This document shows positions 43,158-52,800 of a stretch of DNA of 64,000 bases, one piece after another; the stretch's first letter is position 1, and each line of letters begins with the position of its first letter. Source of the stretch: MGBC114079 sp964531385 (GTDB taxonomy: Bacteria; Bacillota; Clostridia; Lachnospirales; CAG-274); NCBI GenBank assembly GCA_964531385.1, contig CAZHGC010000002.1, positions 1-64,000 on the forward strand. Reading direction: 5' to 3'. The position numbers were made by a program, and so were the translations under genes. A model generated the notes under the pieces. The model saw only the letters and a program-made list of their open reading frames with translations, was not told the DNA's origin and did not search any database.

Positions 43158-45494
43158 TTATTCTGCCGAAAGCAGCTCGAACACCGCGTCGATATCGCCG
43201 AGTGCCATTGCCTTGAAGCGTTCCGCCTCCGTCTCGAGCTCCGACACATGACCGTCGTGCTCGCTTATCATCCTCTCCATCTGAGCCTCAAGCGCCTCGG
43301 AATTCACCTCAGACAGCTTGAACAGCCCGGAATAGTCGAGTCTGTCGAGGAATGCGTCGATCTTCGGGTCAAGCGACAGACCGATAACGGGAACCGCCGC
43401 ATTGCACGCGTAGATGAGCATATGAAGCCTCATTGAGCAGACGAGCTGCGCTCCGCCGAGCTCCGACGTGCCGCGAAGCACACTCAGCAGCTCGTGCCCG
43501 GAGGACGGCGAGACGACAAGCGCGTCGACACCGTGCTCGCGATGCAGCTTTTCCTGTGCAAGTCTTGACAGCGCAAGGTCGAGTCCCGGCTGCATTGCAA
43601 CGAGCACCGGGCGCAGCGAATGACGCCTTGCGACGGCGGCACACGCCCTTGTCACTCCGTCAAGGAGCTCCGACTCGCTGTATGCCGTGCGCTGCGCGCC
43701 CTCGAAGCGGCGCAGTGAAACGGCGAAATATTTCTCCCCGTCGGCAAGTCCCCATTCTCTGCGAATACGGCGCACCTGCTCTGCGGGAAGGGACGTCATC
43801 ATAAACGCGGGGTCGGCTGTGAGAGACACCGACTCGCGCGGCACGCCGATCGACACGAGCTCGTCAATGCTCGCGCTGTCGCGGACCGTGACCTTATCCG
43901 CACGCTTCACCGTTCGTGCGGTCAGCGCGCGGTTGCCGGAATATCTGATAAGCCCGACGCCGTTCGCGTAGATATAGACCTTCATTCCGAGCAGCTTTGC
44001 GAGATTCACGACAAATGCGTAATACTTCAGGCTCTTGCTGCTCGTCGTGTCCTGGAACAGGCTTCCGCCGCCGCTTATGAGCACGCGGGAGCAGCGCATT
44101 GCGTGTATCATCTGAAAAAGACCCATTCGTCTGATGCACGGTATGCCGAAGCGTCGGCTGTCCTCGCTCGGGCGCTTTGTCAGCGCGGCGACGCGAAGGG
44201 CGGGGGCTGCCGCCTTAAGATTTGACAGCACGGTCTCGAGGATGCTGTCGTCGCCCATATTGCCGAAGCCGTAATAGCCCGAGAAGAGCACGTCGTACTT
44301 CTTTTTCTTCTCGCACAGCGGGTTGTATCTGAGGTAGTCCTCGATATTTTCCGCCTCGGAGATATCCACCTCGTTTATCGGGCTGTCCTTCACTGCGGAA
44401 ATATAAAGCCGCATAGCGTCGTCAGCCATCGTCTTCACGGAATAATATTCGCGCACGACCTCGCGTCCGTAGGCGCCGAGCTTCGCTCTTTCGCTCTCGC
44501 TCATTGAAAGCACGCGGCAAATGTCCTCGAGCAGCGCCTCGCGCGTCGTGTCGCCGCAGCCGCGGCAGCAGAAATTCGTTCGAAGCGAGTCGTCGAGCCG
44601 CGAGCTGTCGAAGACGCCGATATAGCCCTGTGCGCCCGCGAGGACTGCGGGAACTCCGCATGCCATTCCCTCAAGGGCGGCGCGGCTGACGCCGACAAAG
44701 ACGTCGCCCGCAACTGCGAATTTATTGATATCGGTGCGTCTGCCGGTCATGACGACCGCGCGCCTGCCGCACTGCGCGTTCATCTCGTCCGCCGCCGCGC
44801 GAAGCTTCTCCTCCTCACAGCCGCCGCCGACTATAACGCACTCGATGCCGGGGAAGCGGCGCTCGAGCTCGGGCATTGAAGCGATGAGCGCATACGAGAT
44901 GCAGCTCGGCTCGGTGTCGAGTCGGCTGACGTGGACTATTCTCGGCGCGTCGCCAAGCTCAAACTCGCGCTCGATGTCCGAGCAGTCTGTCTCGGGTGAA
45001 AACTTATCAAGGTCGATGCCGTTTATCGTGATACGTATATTCTCCTCGGACAGACCGTAATTCACGCGAAGGTATTCCCTTACGTCCTCGCTGACGGCAA
45101 GGGCTCTGGAGCCCCAGCGCGTAAATATATTGTATGGAAAGGACGGATTGAACACACCGTGTGCGGTCGTCACGAAGCGGAAGCCGTATTTTCTGCAAAG
45201 CAGCTCGCACAAAAACGACGGGATCCTTGCGTGCGCGTGTACCGCGTCGAAGCGCTCGCTCAGGATGAGCCGACCGAGCTGCTTATACGCGCGGCGCATG
45301 TATATCGGATTTTTGGTATGGCAGGGAATTTTAACATGGCGGATGCCGCACGCGGCAAGCTCCGCCTCGTATGCGCCGCCGTTCGAGGCTACGGTGACCT
45401 CGACGCCGCGACGCACGAGCTCGCGCGAGAGCTCGAGAATATGCGTTTCCGCGCCGCCGATATCCATAGCCATGGTTACCATTAATATTTTCAT
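43158..45494 (-). CDS. csaB: fusion of GT4 glycosyltransferase and CsaB-type polysaccharide pyruvyltransferase
   Basis: A 778-residue cytoplasmic fusion. Residues 1 to about 375 are a GT4 enzyme (MAMDIGGAETHILELSREL, TTAHGVFNPSFPYN, RIVHVSRLDTEPSC, and SRAALEGMACGVPAVLAG as the E-x7-E region). About 405-778 is a CsaB domain: YDVLFSGYYGFGNMGDDSIL, LISGGGSLFQDTTSSKSLKY, VTVRDSASIDEL and CSMRLHMLIYA. CsaB adds pyruvyl ketals to secondary cell-wall polysaccharide, the ligand of SLH-domain proteins. The fusion suggests that one enzyme adds a sugar and pyruvylates it. No SLH protein is in the window. Confidence 0.92.
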   Translation of the reverse strand: MKILMVTMAMDIGGAETHILELSRELVRRGVEVTVASNGGAYEAELAACGIRHVKIPCHTKNPIYMRRAYKQLGRLILSERFDAVHAHARIPSFLCELLCRKYGFRFVTTAHGVFNPSFPYNIFTRWGSRALAVSEDVREYLRVNYGLSEENIRITINGIDLDKFSPETDCSDIEREFELGDAPRIVHVSRLDTEPSCISYALIASMPELERRFPGIECVIVGGGCEEEKLRAAADEMNAQCGRRAVVMTGRRTDINKFAVAGDVFVGVSRAALEGMACGVPAVLAGAQGYIGVFDSSRLDDSLRTNFCCRGCGDTTREALLEDICRVLSMSESERAKLGAYGREVVREYYSVKTMADDAMRLYISAVKDSPINEVDISEAENIEDYLRYNPLCEKKKKYDVLFSGYYGFGNMGDDSILETVLSNLKAAAPALRVAALTKRPSEDSRRFGIPCIRRMGLFQMIHAMRCSRVLISGGGSLFQDTTSSKSLKYYAFVVNLAKLLGMKVYIYANGVGLIRYSGNRALTARTVKRADKVTVRDSASIDELVSIGVPRESVSLTADPAFMMTSLPAEQVRRIRREWGLADGEKYFAVSLRRFEGAQRTAYSESELLDGVTRACAAVARRHSLRPVLVAMQPGLDLALSRLAQEKLHREHGVDALVVSPSSGHELLSVLRGTSELGGAQLVCSMRLHMLIYACNAAVPVIGLSLDPKIDAFLDRLDYSGLFKLSEVNSEALEAQMERMISEHDGHVSELETEAERFKAMALGDIDAVFELLSAE

Positions 45495-45530
45495 GCTTGT
45501 CTCCTCTGTCGGGATAGGTCGCTCCCCGAC

Positions 45531-46733
45531 TTACCACTCAAGCTCGAGCACAACAGGCTCGGCAGCGAGGCTGTCGACGGGGATGCCGCCGATGTGAAGG
45601 TATTTCACCGTCATGAGTCCCGTCTTGCCGTCGAAATATTCGGGCAGGTATTCGGCGGACGCCGAAAGGGTCTCGCCCGTGTTCATCAGTCGGACGCGGC
45701 GCGGAACGGACGGGTAATTCTCGAGATTTACTGCCGTTGAGATGATTCCGTCGGGGAAGTGAAGATACGTCCTGCCGTTCTTCCTTGTCGCAATGCAGCT
45801 GTTGTCGCGGGAGCGGTAGTCGAAGGTGTCGGGCTCGGCGCCCTCAAGGCAGCCCTCCATTCTAAGGTACCAGTCACCGACGCGGCGCAGTCTGTCGGCG
45901 TATTCGCGTGTGATCTCGCCCTCGGGGGACGGACCGACGTTCAGAAGATAGCTGCCGCCCATGCTCATTATGCGGTCGATGGACGAGGTGATGTGGCGGA
46001 AGGAATAAAAGTCCTCGCGCTCGCAATAGCCCCAGCTCTGCTGACCGAGTGAATTGCACGCCTCGGTAAGTCGCGTGAACGCGCTGCCGCTCGGCGACTC
46101 GTATTCGCGCTCGGGCGTCGAGAAGTCGCCCTTATCCCAGCCGCGGTCGTTGATGAGAATGCCCGGCTGAAGAGTGCGGACGAGCTCATTGAGCGACGGG
46201 TCGTATATCTGCGAGGGGATGTCCCAGAACATCGTGTATATCGGACCGTAATTCGTCAGCAGCTCGCGAAGCTGTGCCTTGACGTATTCGCGGTACGCCT
46301 CGGTGTTCTCGGTGCTCGGGTCGACGCAGCACCACTGGTGCGTAGAGTGCGAATTATAGCCGACGGGGGAATGCCAGTCGGGGTTCGAATAATAAAGCGA
46401 GAGCTTCATGTCATGCTTGCGGCACACCTCGGCGAGGAGCGCGAGCACATCGCGTCCGTAGGGCGTGTGCATTATATTGAAGTCTGTCTCGGCTGTGTCC
46501 CACATGCAAAAGCCGTCGTGGTGCTTCGTTGTAAAGCAGATATAGCTCATTCCCGCAGCCTTCGCCGCGAGCACCCACGCCTCGGGGTCGTATTTCACGG
46601 GGTTAAAGCTCTCGCGGAGCTTATCGTACTCGGCGTGGCTCATCCCGAGTCGCGCCATTGCCTGCTCGTGCAGACCCGTCTGCGAATATATTCCCCAGTG
46701 TACGAACATGCCGAATCTGTTTTCGCTTGCCAT
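45531..46733 (-). CDS. alpha-L-fucosidase, GH29 family (cytoplasmic)
   Basis: A 400-residue retaining glycosidase. RFGMFVHWGIYSQTGLHEQ at the start, CFTTKHHDGFCMWDT, KLSLYYSNPDWHSP, YTMFWDIPSQ (region of the catalytic aspartate) and LLNVGPSPEGEI are GH29 landmarks. There is no signal peptide, so it acts on imported fucosides. The frame is open to 46,865 but the ATG 46,731-46,733 follows AAAGGAG and begins at the usual GH29 core. It lies between a surface-glycan gene and a sugar-transporter ATPase. Confidence 0.9.
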   Translation of the reverse strand: MASENRFGMFVHWGIYSQTGLHEQAMARLGMSHAEYDKLRESFNPVKYDPEAWVLAAKAAGMSYICFTTKHHDGFCMWDTAETDFNIMHTPYGRDVLALLAEVCRKHDMKLSLYYSNPDWHSPVGYNSHSTHQWCCVDPSTENTEAYREYVKAQLRELLTNYGPIYTMFWDIPSQIYDPSLNELVRTLQPGILINDRGWDKGDFSTPEREYESPSGSAFTRLTEACNSLGQQSWGYCEREDFYSFRHITSSIDRIMSMGGSYLLNVGPSPEGEITREYADRLRRVGDWYLRMEGCLEGAEPDTFDYRSRDNSCIATRKNGRTYLHFPDGIISTAVNLENYPSVPRRVRLMNTGETLSASAEYLPEYFDGKTGLMTVKYLHIGGIPVDSLAAEPVVLELEW

Positions 46734-46750
46734 AGTATTTACTCCTTTGT

Positions 46751-46785
46751 GAAAAACAAATCGCCACCCGGTGAAGGATGGCGAT
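46751..46785 (-). terminator. terminator of the sugar-ABC ATPase gene
   Basis: On the minus strand ATCGCCATCC (46,785-46,776) pairs with GGGTGGCGAT (46,769-46,760), followed by TTTGTTTTTC. Confidence 0.8.
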
Positions 46786-46797
46786 AATGTAAAGCTC

Positions 46798-47910
46798 TTA
46801 GTGAATGATGCAGCGCTCTGTCTCTTTGTCGAAGATGTGAACGTGGGACATATCGAATGCAACATTTACGATATCGCCCGCGCGGGTCTTCGATCTGGGA
46901 GAAACGCGCGCGATGAGGTTAGTTTCATCGGCAACGAGGTAGAGATAGATCTCAGCGCCCATAAGCTCGGTGACCTCAACGTCAGCCTCGATGATGGAGT
47001 CTGCGAGAGCACGGATGTGAGCCTCGTCGTCGTGGATACACTCGGGACGGATACCGAGGATGACCTCACGTCCGATGTACTCCTGAAGCTCGGGAGCGTT
47101 TGCCTTATCTGCGGGAAGCTTAACGGTGTTTGAACCGAAGGTAGCGTATACGCCGTCGGCTCTCTTGTTCAGCATGCAGGTAACGAAGTTCATCTGAGGT
47201 GTTCCGATAAAGCCTGCAACGAAGAGGTTAGCGGGGTTGTCATAGAGGTTCTGAGGAGTATCTACCTGCTGGATAAGACCATCCTTCATAACGACGATAC
47301 GAGTAGCCATCGTCATAGCCTCTGTCTGGTCGTGAGTAACGTAGATGAAAGTAGTTGCAAGTCTGTGATGCAATTTAGAAATTTCTGTTCTCATTTGAAC
47401 TCTAAGTTTTGCATCAAGGTTTGAAAGCGGTTCGTCCATAAGGAAAACTTTAGGTTCACGAACAATCGCACGACCCATAGCAACACGCTGTCTCTGACCA
47501 CCTGACAAAGCCTTTGGCTTTCTGTCAAGAAGATGAGCAATATCAAGAATTTTAGCAGCTTCATTAACACGTTTTTTAATTTCGTCTTTAGGCATTTTTC
47601 TAAGTTTAAGACCAAATGCCATATTATCATAAACAGTCATATGAGGATAAAGAGCATAGTTCTGGAAAACCATAGCAATGTCTCTTTCTTTAGGTGGAAC
47701 ATCGTTCATAAGTTTGTCGCCTATGTAAAGTTGACCGCCGGAAATTTCTTCAAGACCTGCAATCATACGAAGAGTTGTTGTTTTACCACAACCTGAAGGA
47801 CCAACAAAAATGATAAATTCTTTGTCTTCTATGTCCAAATTAAAATCTTTAACGGCAACAAAACCGTTTGGATACTTCTTAACGATATTTTTAAGCTTTA
47901 ATTCTGCCAT
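46798..47910 (-). CDS. msmX: sugar ABC transporter ATP-binding protein (MsmX/UgpC family), chimeric at DNA level
   Basis: A 370-residue multi-sugar ATPase. Walker A GPSGCGKTT is at 37-45, signature LSGGQRQR at 135-142, Walker B VFLMDEPLSNLD at 155-166, H-loop YVTHDQTEAMT at 190-200, and a C-terminal TOBE/MalK regulatory domain (about 240-370). Such ATPases serve several sugar importers at once. The first 190 residues or so are coded with AT-rich codons like the genes to the right, the rest with GC-rich codons like the genes to the left. The frame is intact across the switch at about 47,320-47,365. AAGGAGG precedes the ATG. Confidence 0.9.
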   Translation of the reverse strand: MAELKLKNIVKKYPNGFVAVKDFNLDIEDKEFIIFVGPSGCGKTTTLRMIAGLEEISGGQLYIGDKLMNDVPPKERDIAMVFQNYALYPHMTVYDNMAFGLKLRKMPKDEIKKRVNEAAKILDIAHLLDRKPKALSGGQRQRVAMGRAIVREPKVFLMDEPLSNLDAKLRVQMRTEISKLHHRLATTFIYVTHDQTEAMTMATRIVVMKDGLIQQVDTPQNLYDNPANLFVAGFIGTPQMNFVTCMLNKRADGVYATFGSNTVKLPADKANAPELQEYIGREVILGIRPECIHDDEAHIRALADSIIEADVEVTELMGAEIYLYLVADETNLIARVSPRSKTRAGDIVNVAFDMSHVHIFDKETERCIIH

Positions 47911-48421
47911 TTATAAAAATCCTCCTTAAATTCACAAACAATGATTATATAAAAACTTCTGTTTTCGAAATCATTTGTTTTAATCATCACATATATTATA
48001 ATACCTTATTTGAGCAAAACAAACTATATGTTATTTATACAAATAAATCTCACAGAGTTTGTACATTTTGTACATCAAACAATAATTTTTAGTAAAAATT
48101 AAATAAAACTACAGCTGTCAAAATAAAAATTAACGAAGTTAATGACTATAAAAATCAAAGTAAACATAAAAATCGCATCTTCAAAAAATCGAAACAAAAT
48201 ATTTTCGTTAATTTTACCATAAAATCATAGAATTAAGGAATAATTTTTTTAACACATCTTGTTCAAAAGTAAATTGAATATCGTTCAAAAATATTTTCAT
48301 ACTCTACATTTAATACAATACGACTACTTTAATAACATAAATTTAAACTAATATTTTCAACCATCAAGGAAATCAAACCCAAATTTGTAAACCAGTTTCT
48401 TAATAACATAACTTTAACAAT
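47911..48421. other. AT-rich intergenic region
   Basis: 511 bases of low-complexity AT-rich DNA. Apart from the putative promoter at 47,995-48,022, I see no gene, repeat or RNA in it. Confidence 0.6.
47995..48022 (-). promoter_or_regulatory. sigma-A-like promoter of the sugar-ABC ATPase gene
   Basis: On the minus strand TTGTTT (48,022-48,017), 16 bases, TATAAT (48,000-47,995), about 85 bases ahead of the ATG. AT-rich surroundings lower the certainty. Confidence 0.45.
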
Positions 48422-49348
48422 TCACATAATCGCTTGAATTGCCGCCGCATAAATTGGAAGCGAAAAAATACTAAGCAAAGTTGAAAAAACAACACACCCC
48501 GCCGCCATATTTTCGTTGTGTCCAAACTGAACAGAAAAAACACTTGTAAGAGCGGCACAAGGACACATTTCAAGAAGAAAAACAACTTGAAAAACAATTC
48601 CCTCAACATCGATTAACAACGCCAAAAGCAAACAAACAACGGGAATAACAACCATTCTTATAAGAAGAACAGCGTAAATTTCCTTTATTTTAAGCAATTT
48701 TTTAATATCGCTTTGTGCAATAATCATTCCCGTAATAATCATCGAAACAGGCGTATTCATATCCCCAACAATTTTAATTGGCGTTTGCAAAACATTTGGA
48801 AGAGGAATTTGCAAAAGATATATCAAAATGCCAACAATAACAGAATAAATAACAGGATTTTTAAAAATGCTTAAAGCCATATCCTTTGGCTTATTTTTTC
48901 CGCTCATAATTGCATAACCGTAAGTCCATATAATGATGTTAAAAACCGTAACATATGCACTTGCATAAATCATTCCCTCTGAGCCAAAAAGAGCCTGAAC
49001 AAGAGGAAATCCCATATATGCCGCATTTGAAAAGGTGCAGGCAAATCGAACAATTTTCGTGTTTTTTTCTTTTTTTCGAAAAGTGAGCACATTAACAACA
49101 ACAAGCCCAACAACCATTACAATTGCACTCATCGCAAATGCAACCAAAAGATTTTTCAAAATCTCAAAATTAAATTCCATTATATAAGAATTCACAACCA
49201 TACAAGGAACAACCAAATACAGAAGCAAATCGGAAAAAGCCTTTTTCCCCTCCGGTTTAATCGCCTTAAATTTAACCGCCAAAAATCCGCCAAAAATCAG
49301 TATAAACAGCATAAAAACCTGCTTTGCCGTAATAATAGATAATTCCAT
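48422..49348 (-). CDS. AEC-family (auxin-efflux-carrier-like) transporter
   Basis: A 308-residue membrane protein with ten predicted helices in two five-helix halves. Landmarks are FSDLLLYLVVPCMVVNSYI, FSNAAYMGFPLV in the discontinuous helix, and DMNTPVSMIITGMIIAQSD at the start of the second half. AEC proteins move organic acids such as malate. The frame could extend to TTG at 49,393 next to AAGGAGGA, but the spacing there is too short; the ATG at 49,346-49,348 fits the family's N-terminus. Confidence 0.85.
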   Translation of the reverse strand: MELSIITAKQVFMLFILIFGGFLAVKFKAIKPEGKKAFSDLLLYLVVPCMVVNSYIMEFNFEILKNLLVAFAMSAIVMVVGLVVVNVLTFRKKEKNTKIVRFACTFSNAAYMGFPLVQALFGSEGMIYASAYVTVFNIIIWTYGYAIMSGKNKPKDMALSIFKNPVIYSVIVGILIYLLQIPLPNVLQTPIKIVGDMNTPVSMIITGMIIAQSDIKKLLKIKEIYAVLLIRMVVIPVVCLLLALLIDVEGIVFQVVFLLEMCPCAALTSVFSVQFGHNENMAAGCVVFSTLLSIFSLPIYAAAIQAIM

Positions 49349-49524
49349 AACATCAACCGCCGCAAACCAAGAAAAAGTCCGTTTCGGCAACAATCCTCCT
49401 TAATAAAAAATCATATAATTTTTTATTATATCCAAATCAAAAGGTATGTCAACTTTTTTTGCAAAATCGTTGCAAAAAAGTTTCATCATTTTAGTTTCAA
49501 AAATTTTTTCTTCCTAATTACTAC

Positions 49525-49815
49525 TACAAAAACCGCCAAACTCTAAATCCAAGGAAATCGTTCGTTTTCAAAAGTCTGTAATAAACCTCGTCATATTTTT
49601 CTTTGTAAACAAAATCGTTCCGTTATAATATGTAATTTTCCAAAGGGAAGCCTTCCTCTGTCGGCTTCCCCATATAGCAAAAATAAATTTCTCCGTTCAT
49701 AAAGCTTGCATCTTATTCTCTAAGCTTTGCAACATCAAAATGAGCGTGAATTTCACTCCGGTTCTTAATTCTTTCCGTCGGCTTTCTGTCCTCGGGAAGT
49801 TTTGTCAAATTCCAT
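49525..49815 (-). pseudogene. gltD: gltD remnant (glutamate synthase small subunit, N-terminal part), decayed
   Basis: Just after gltB the minus strand, read across frames, gives MEFDKT, then LPEDRKPTERIKN and HFDVAKLRE, a stop, ASFMNGEIYFCYMGKP, PLENYIL, a stop, then NDFVYKEKYDE and LLKTNDF. These follow in order the GltD N-terminus (LPEDRKP.ERI, KLREQAARCMDCGIPFC, CPL.NLIPEWND.VYK, LLKTNNFPEFTGRVCPAPC). At least one frameshift and two stops interrupt it, the cluster cysteines are mostly lost, and the rest of the gene is absent. Confidence 0.75.
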
Positions 49816-49824
49816 AAGTTCTGT

Positions 49825-52800
49825 CTATTTTGCTCCGATAACAACCTCAAAAGCCTCCATTTTTGCATCTTCATCAGACATACCTTTTTCGGAGCATTTT
49901 TTAATTTCTTCAATAACTTTTTTATAATCAATCGGAATAACTTTAACAAATTTTTTAAGTTCCTCATCAAAATTATCAAGAATTGCCTTTGCTCTAAGGC
50001 TTCCCGTAAATTTAAAATGATTTCCAATCATCTCTTTAAGTTCACAAACGTCCTCGGCATCAATAACGTTTTCAAGCAAAACAAGCTGTTTGTTGCATTT
50101 TTCCTCAAAATTTCCGTCAATATCATAAACATAAGCAACTCCGCCCGACATACCTGCACCAAAGTTTCTGCCCGTTTTTCCAAGAACAACAACTCTTCCG
50201 CCCGTCATATATTCACAGCCATGTTGACCAATTCCCTCAACAACAGCCATAACACCGCTGTTACGAACACAAAAACGTTCACCCGCAACACCGTTTATAT
50301 AGGCTTCTCCCTTAATTGCACCATAAAACGCAACATTTCCGATAATAACATTTTTGTCTGCATCAAATTTAGCATTTTTCGGTGGAACAACAATAATTTT
50401 TCCGCCGGAAAGCCCTTTTCCAATATAGTCGTTGGAATCTCCCTCAAGACGCATTGTAACACCCTTTGCCAAAAATGCACCAAAGCTTTGCCCCGCCGAA
50501 CCGAAAAAATTCAAATTAATCGTATCGTCAAAAAGTCCGTCATCACCATATTTTTTTGCAATTTCCGAAGATAAAATTGTTCCAACAACACGATTTATAT
50601 TTGTAATTGCCAAACTTGCCTCAACCTTCTTGCCGTTGTTAATTGCCGGCTCGCAAAGTCTGACAAGTGCATTAACATCAAGAGTTTTTTCAAGTTCGTG
50701 GTCTTGCCTAACGTTAAAATATCTTTCCAAATCATTTGTACAAGTCTTCGTTTGATACAAAATACTCGTCAAATCAACGCTTCTTGCTTTCCAATTTTCA
50801 ACCCTTTTCGGTGCAAGTTTCTCAACGTGTCCAATCATCTCTTCAACCGATTTAACCCCAATTTTCGCCATTATTTCACGCAAATCCTGTGCAATAAAAC
50901 GCATAAAGTTTTCAACATATTCTGGCTTGCCTTTAAATCTCTTTCTAAGTTCGGGGTTTTGTGTTGCAATGCCAACAGGACAAGTGTCAAGGTTGCAAAT
51001 TCTCATCATAACACAACCCAGTGTAATAAGCGGGCCCGTTGCAAATCCAAACTCTTCCGCACCAAGCAAAGCGGCAATTGCAACATCTCGTCCCGTCAAA
51101 AGCTTTCCGTCTGTTTCAATAACAACTCGGTTTCTCAAATTGTTCATAAGTAAAGCCTGATGAGCTTCGGCAACACCAAGCTCCCAAGGCAGCCCTGCGT
51201 GACGAACGCTCGTACGTGGAGCCGCTCCTGTTCCGCCGTCATATCCACTAATCAAAATAACATCTGCTCTTCCTTTTGCAACACCAACAGCAATTGTTCC
51301 AACCCCCGCCTCAGAAACAAGTTTAACGCTTATTCTTGCGTTTCTGTTTGCATTTTTAAGGTCGTGAATAAGTTGAGCCAAATCTTCAATGGAATAAATA
51401 TCGTGGTGTGGCGGAGGAGAAATCAAGCTAACTCCGGGGGTTGAGTTTCTTGCTTTTGCAATCCAAGGATAAACTTTCTTTCCGGGAAGATGTCCGCCTT
51501 CTCCCGGCTTTGCTCCCTGTGCCATTTTAATTTGAATTTCAATCGCATTTTGAAGATAATTAATTGTAACGCCAAAACGGCCCGAAGCAACCTGTTTAAT
51601 TGCCGAACAACGTGAATCTCCGTTTTCGTCCGGAATAAACCGGTCGGGATTTTCTCCGCCCTCTCCGCTGTTCGATTTTCCACCAAGTCGGTTCATCGCA
51701 ATAGCCATACATTGATGTGCTTCAAGACTAATTGAACCATAACTCATCGCACCTGTTTTAAACCTTTTAACGATTGATTCAACAGGCTCAACTTCATCAA
51801 TGTTTATAGGCTTGTCAACCGTTCTTATATCAAGAAGCCCCCTAATGTGGCAAAGTTGCTCCGTTCTTTCGTTCATAAGCTTTGTATATTCTTTAAAAAG
51901 CTTATAATCTCCCGTTTGGCAGGCTCTTTGAAGTTTATAAACCGATTCGGGGTTAAAAAGATGATATTCTCCCCCTTTTCTCCATTTATAATCCCCTCTC
52001 GGCTCCAAAGCACTCTCTTTTGTAATCGGGTCAAAAGCTTTTTCGTGGCGAAGTCTTGTTTCCTTTGCAATGTGCCTTTCCGAAAGACCGCCAATTCTCG
52101 TAACTGTTCCCGAAAAATATTTGTCAACAACTTCTTCGGAAAGCCCCAAAGCCTCAAAAATTTGAGCTCCTTGATAACTTTGAATTGTTGATATTCCCAT
52201 TTTAGATATAATCTTAACAATACCGCTTGTAACAACGTCAACATAAATTTGAACAGCATCTTTTTTCTGAACATTGATATAACCCTTTTCAAACATATCT
52301 CCCAAAGTTTCATAAGCAAGATAAGGATTAATCGCATTCGCACCATAGCCAATCAAAACGGCAAAATGATGAACTTCTCTCGGTTCACCCGTTTCAAGAA
52401 TAATACTGACATTCATTCTTGAACCTTTTTTAATCAAATGATGATGAAGCCCCGAAGATGCCAAAAGTGCGGGAATTGCATATTTCTCAGAGCTAACACC
52501 TTTGTCCGAAAGAATAATTATATTACAACCGTTGTCAATGGCAATATCAACAGCTGTAAATATATCATCAATAGCTTTAACCATTCCGTTTTTTTCTTTT
52601 GCATTATAAAGCATAGGAATTGTAACAGAATTAAAGCCCTTTTCGTCAATATGCCTTATTTTGTCAAGTTCTTCGTTTGTCAAAATCGGCGTTTTACAAC
52701 TAATTCTTCGACAATTTTCGTGCGTTGGGTTCAAAAGATTTTTTTCTCCCCCCAAATAAACAAGCGTGCTTGTAACAACTTTTTCTCTAATTGCATCAAT

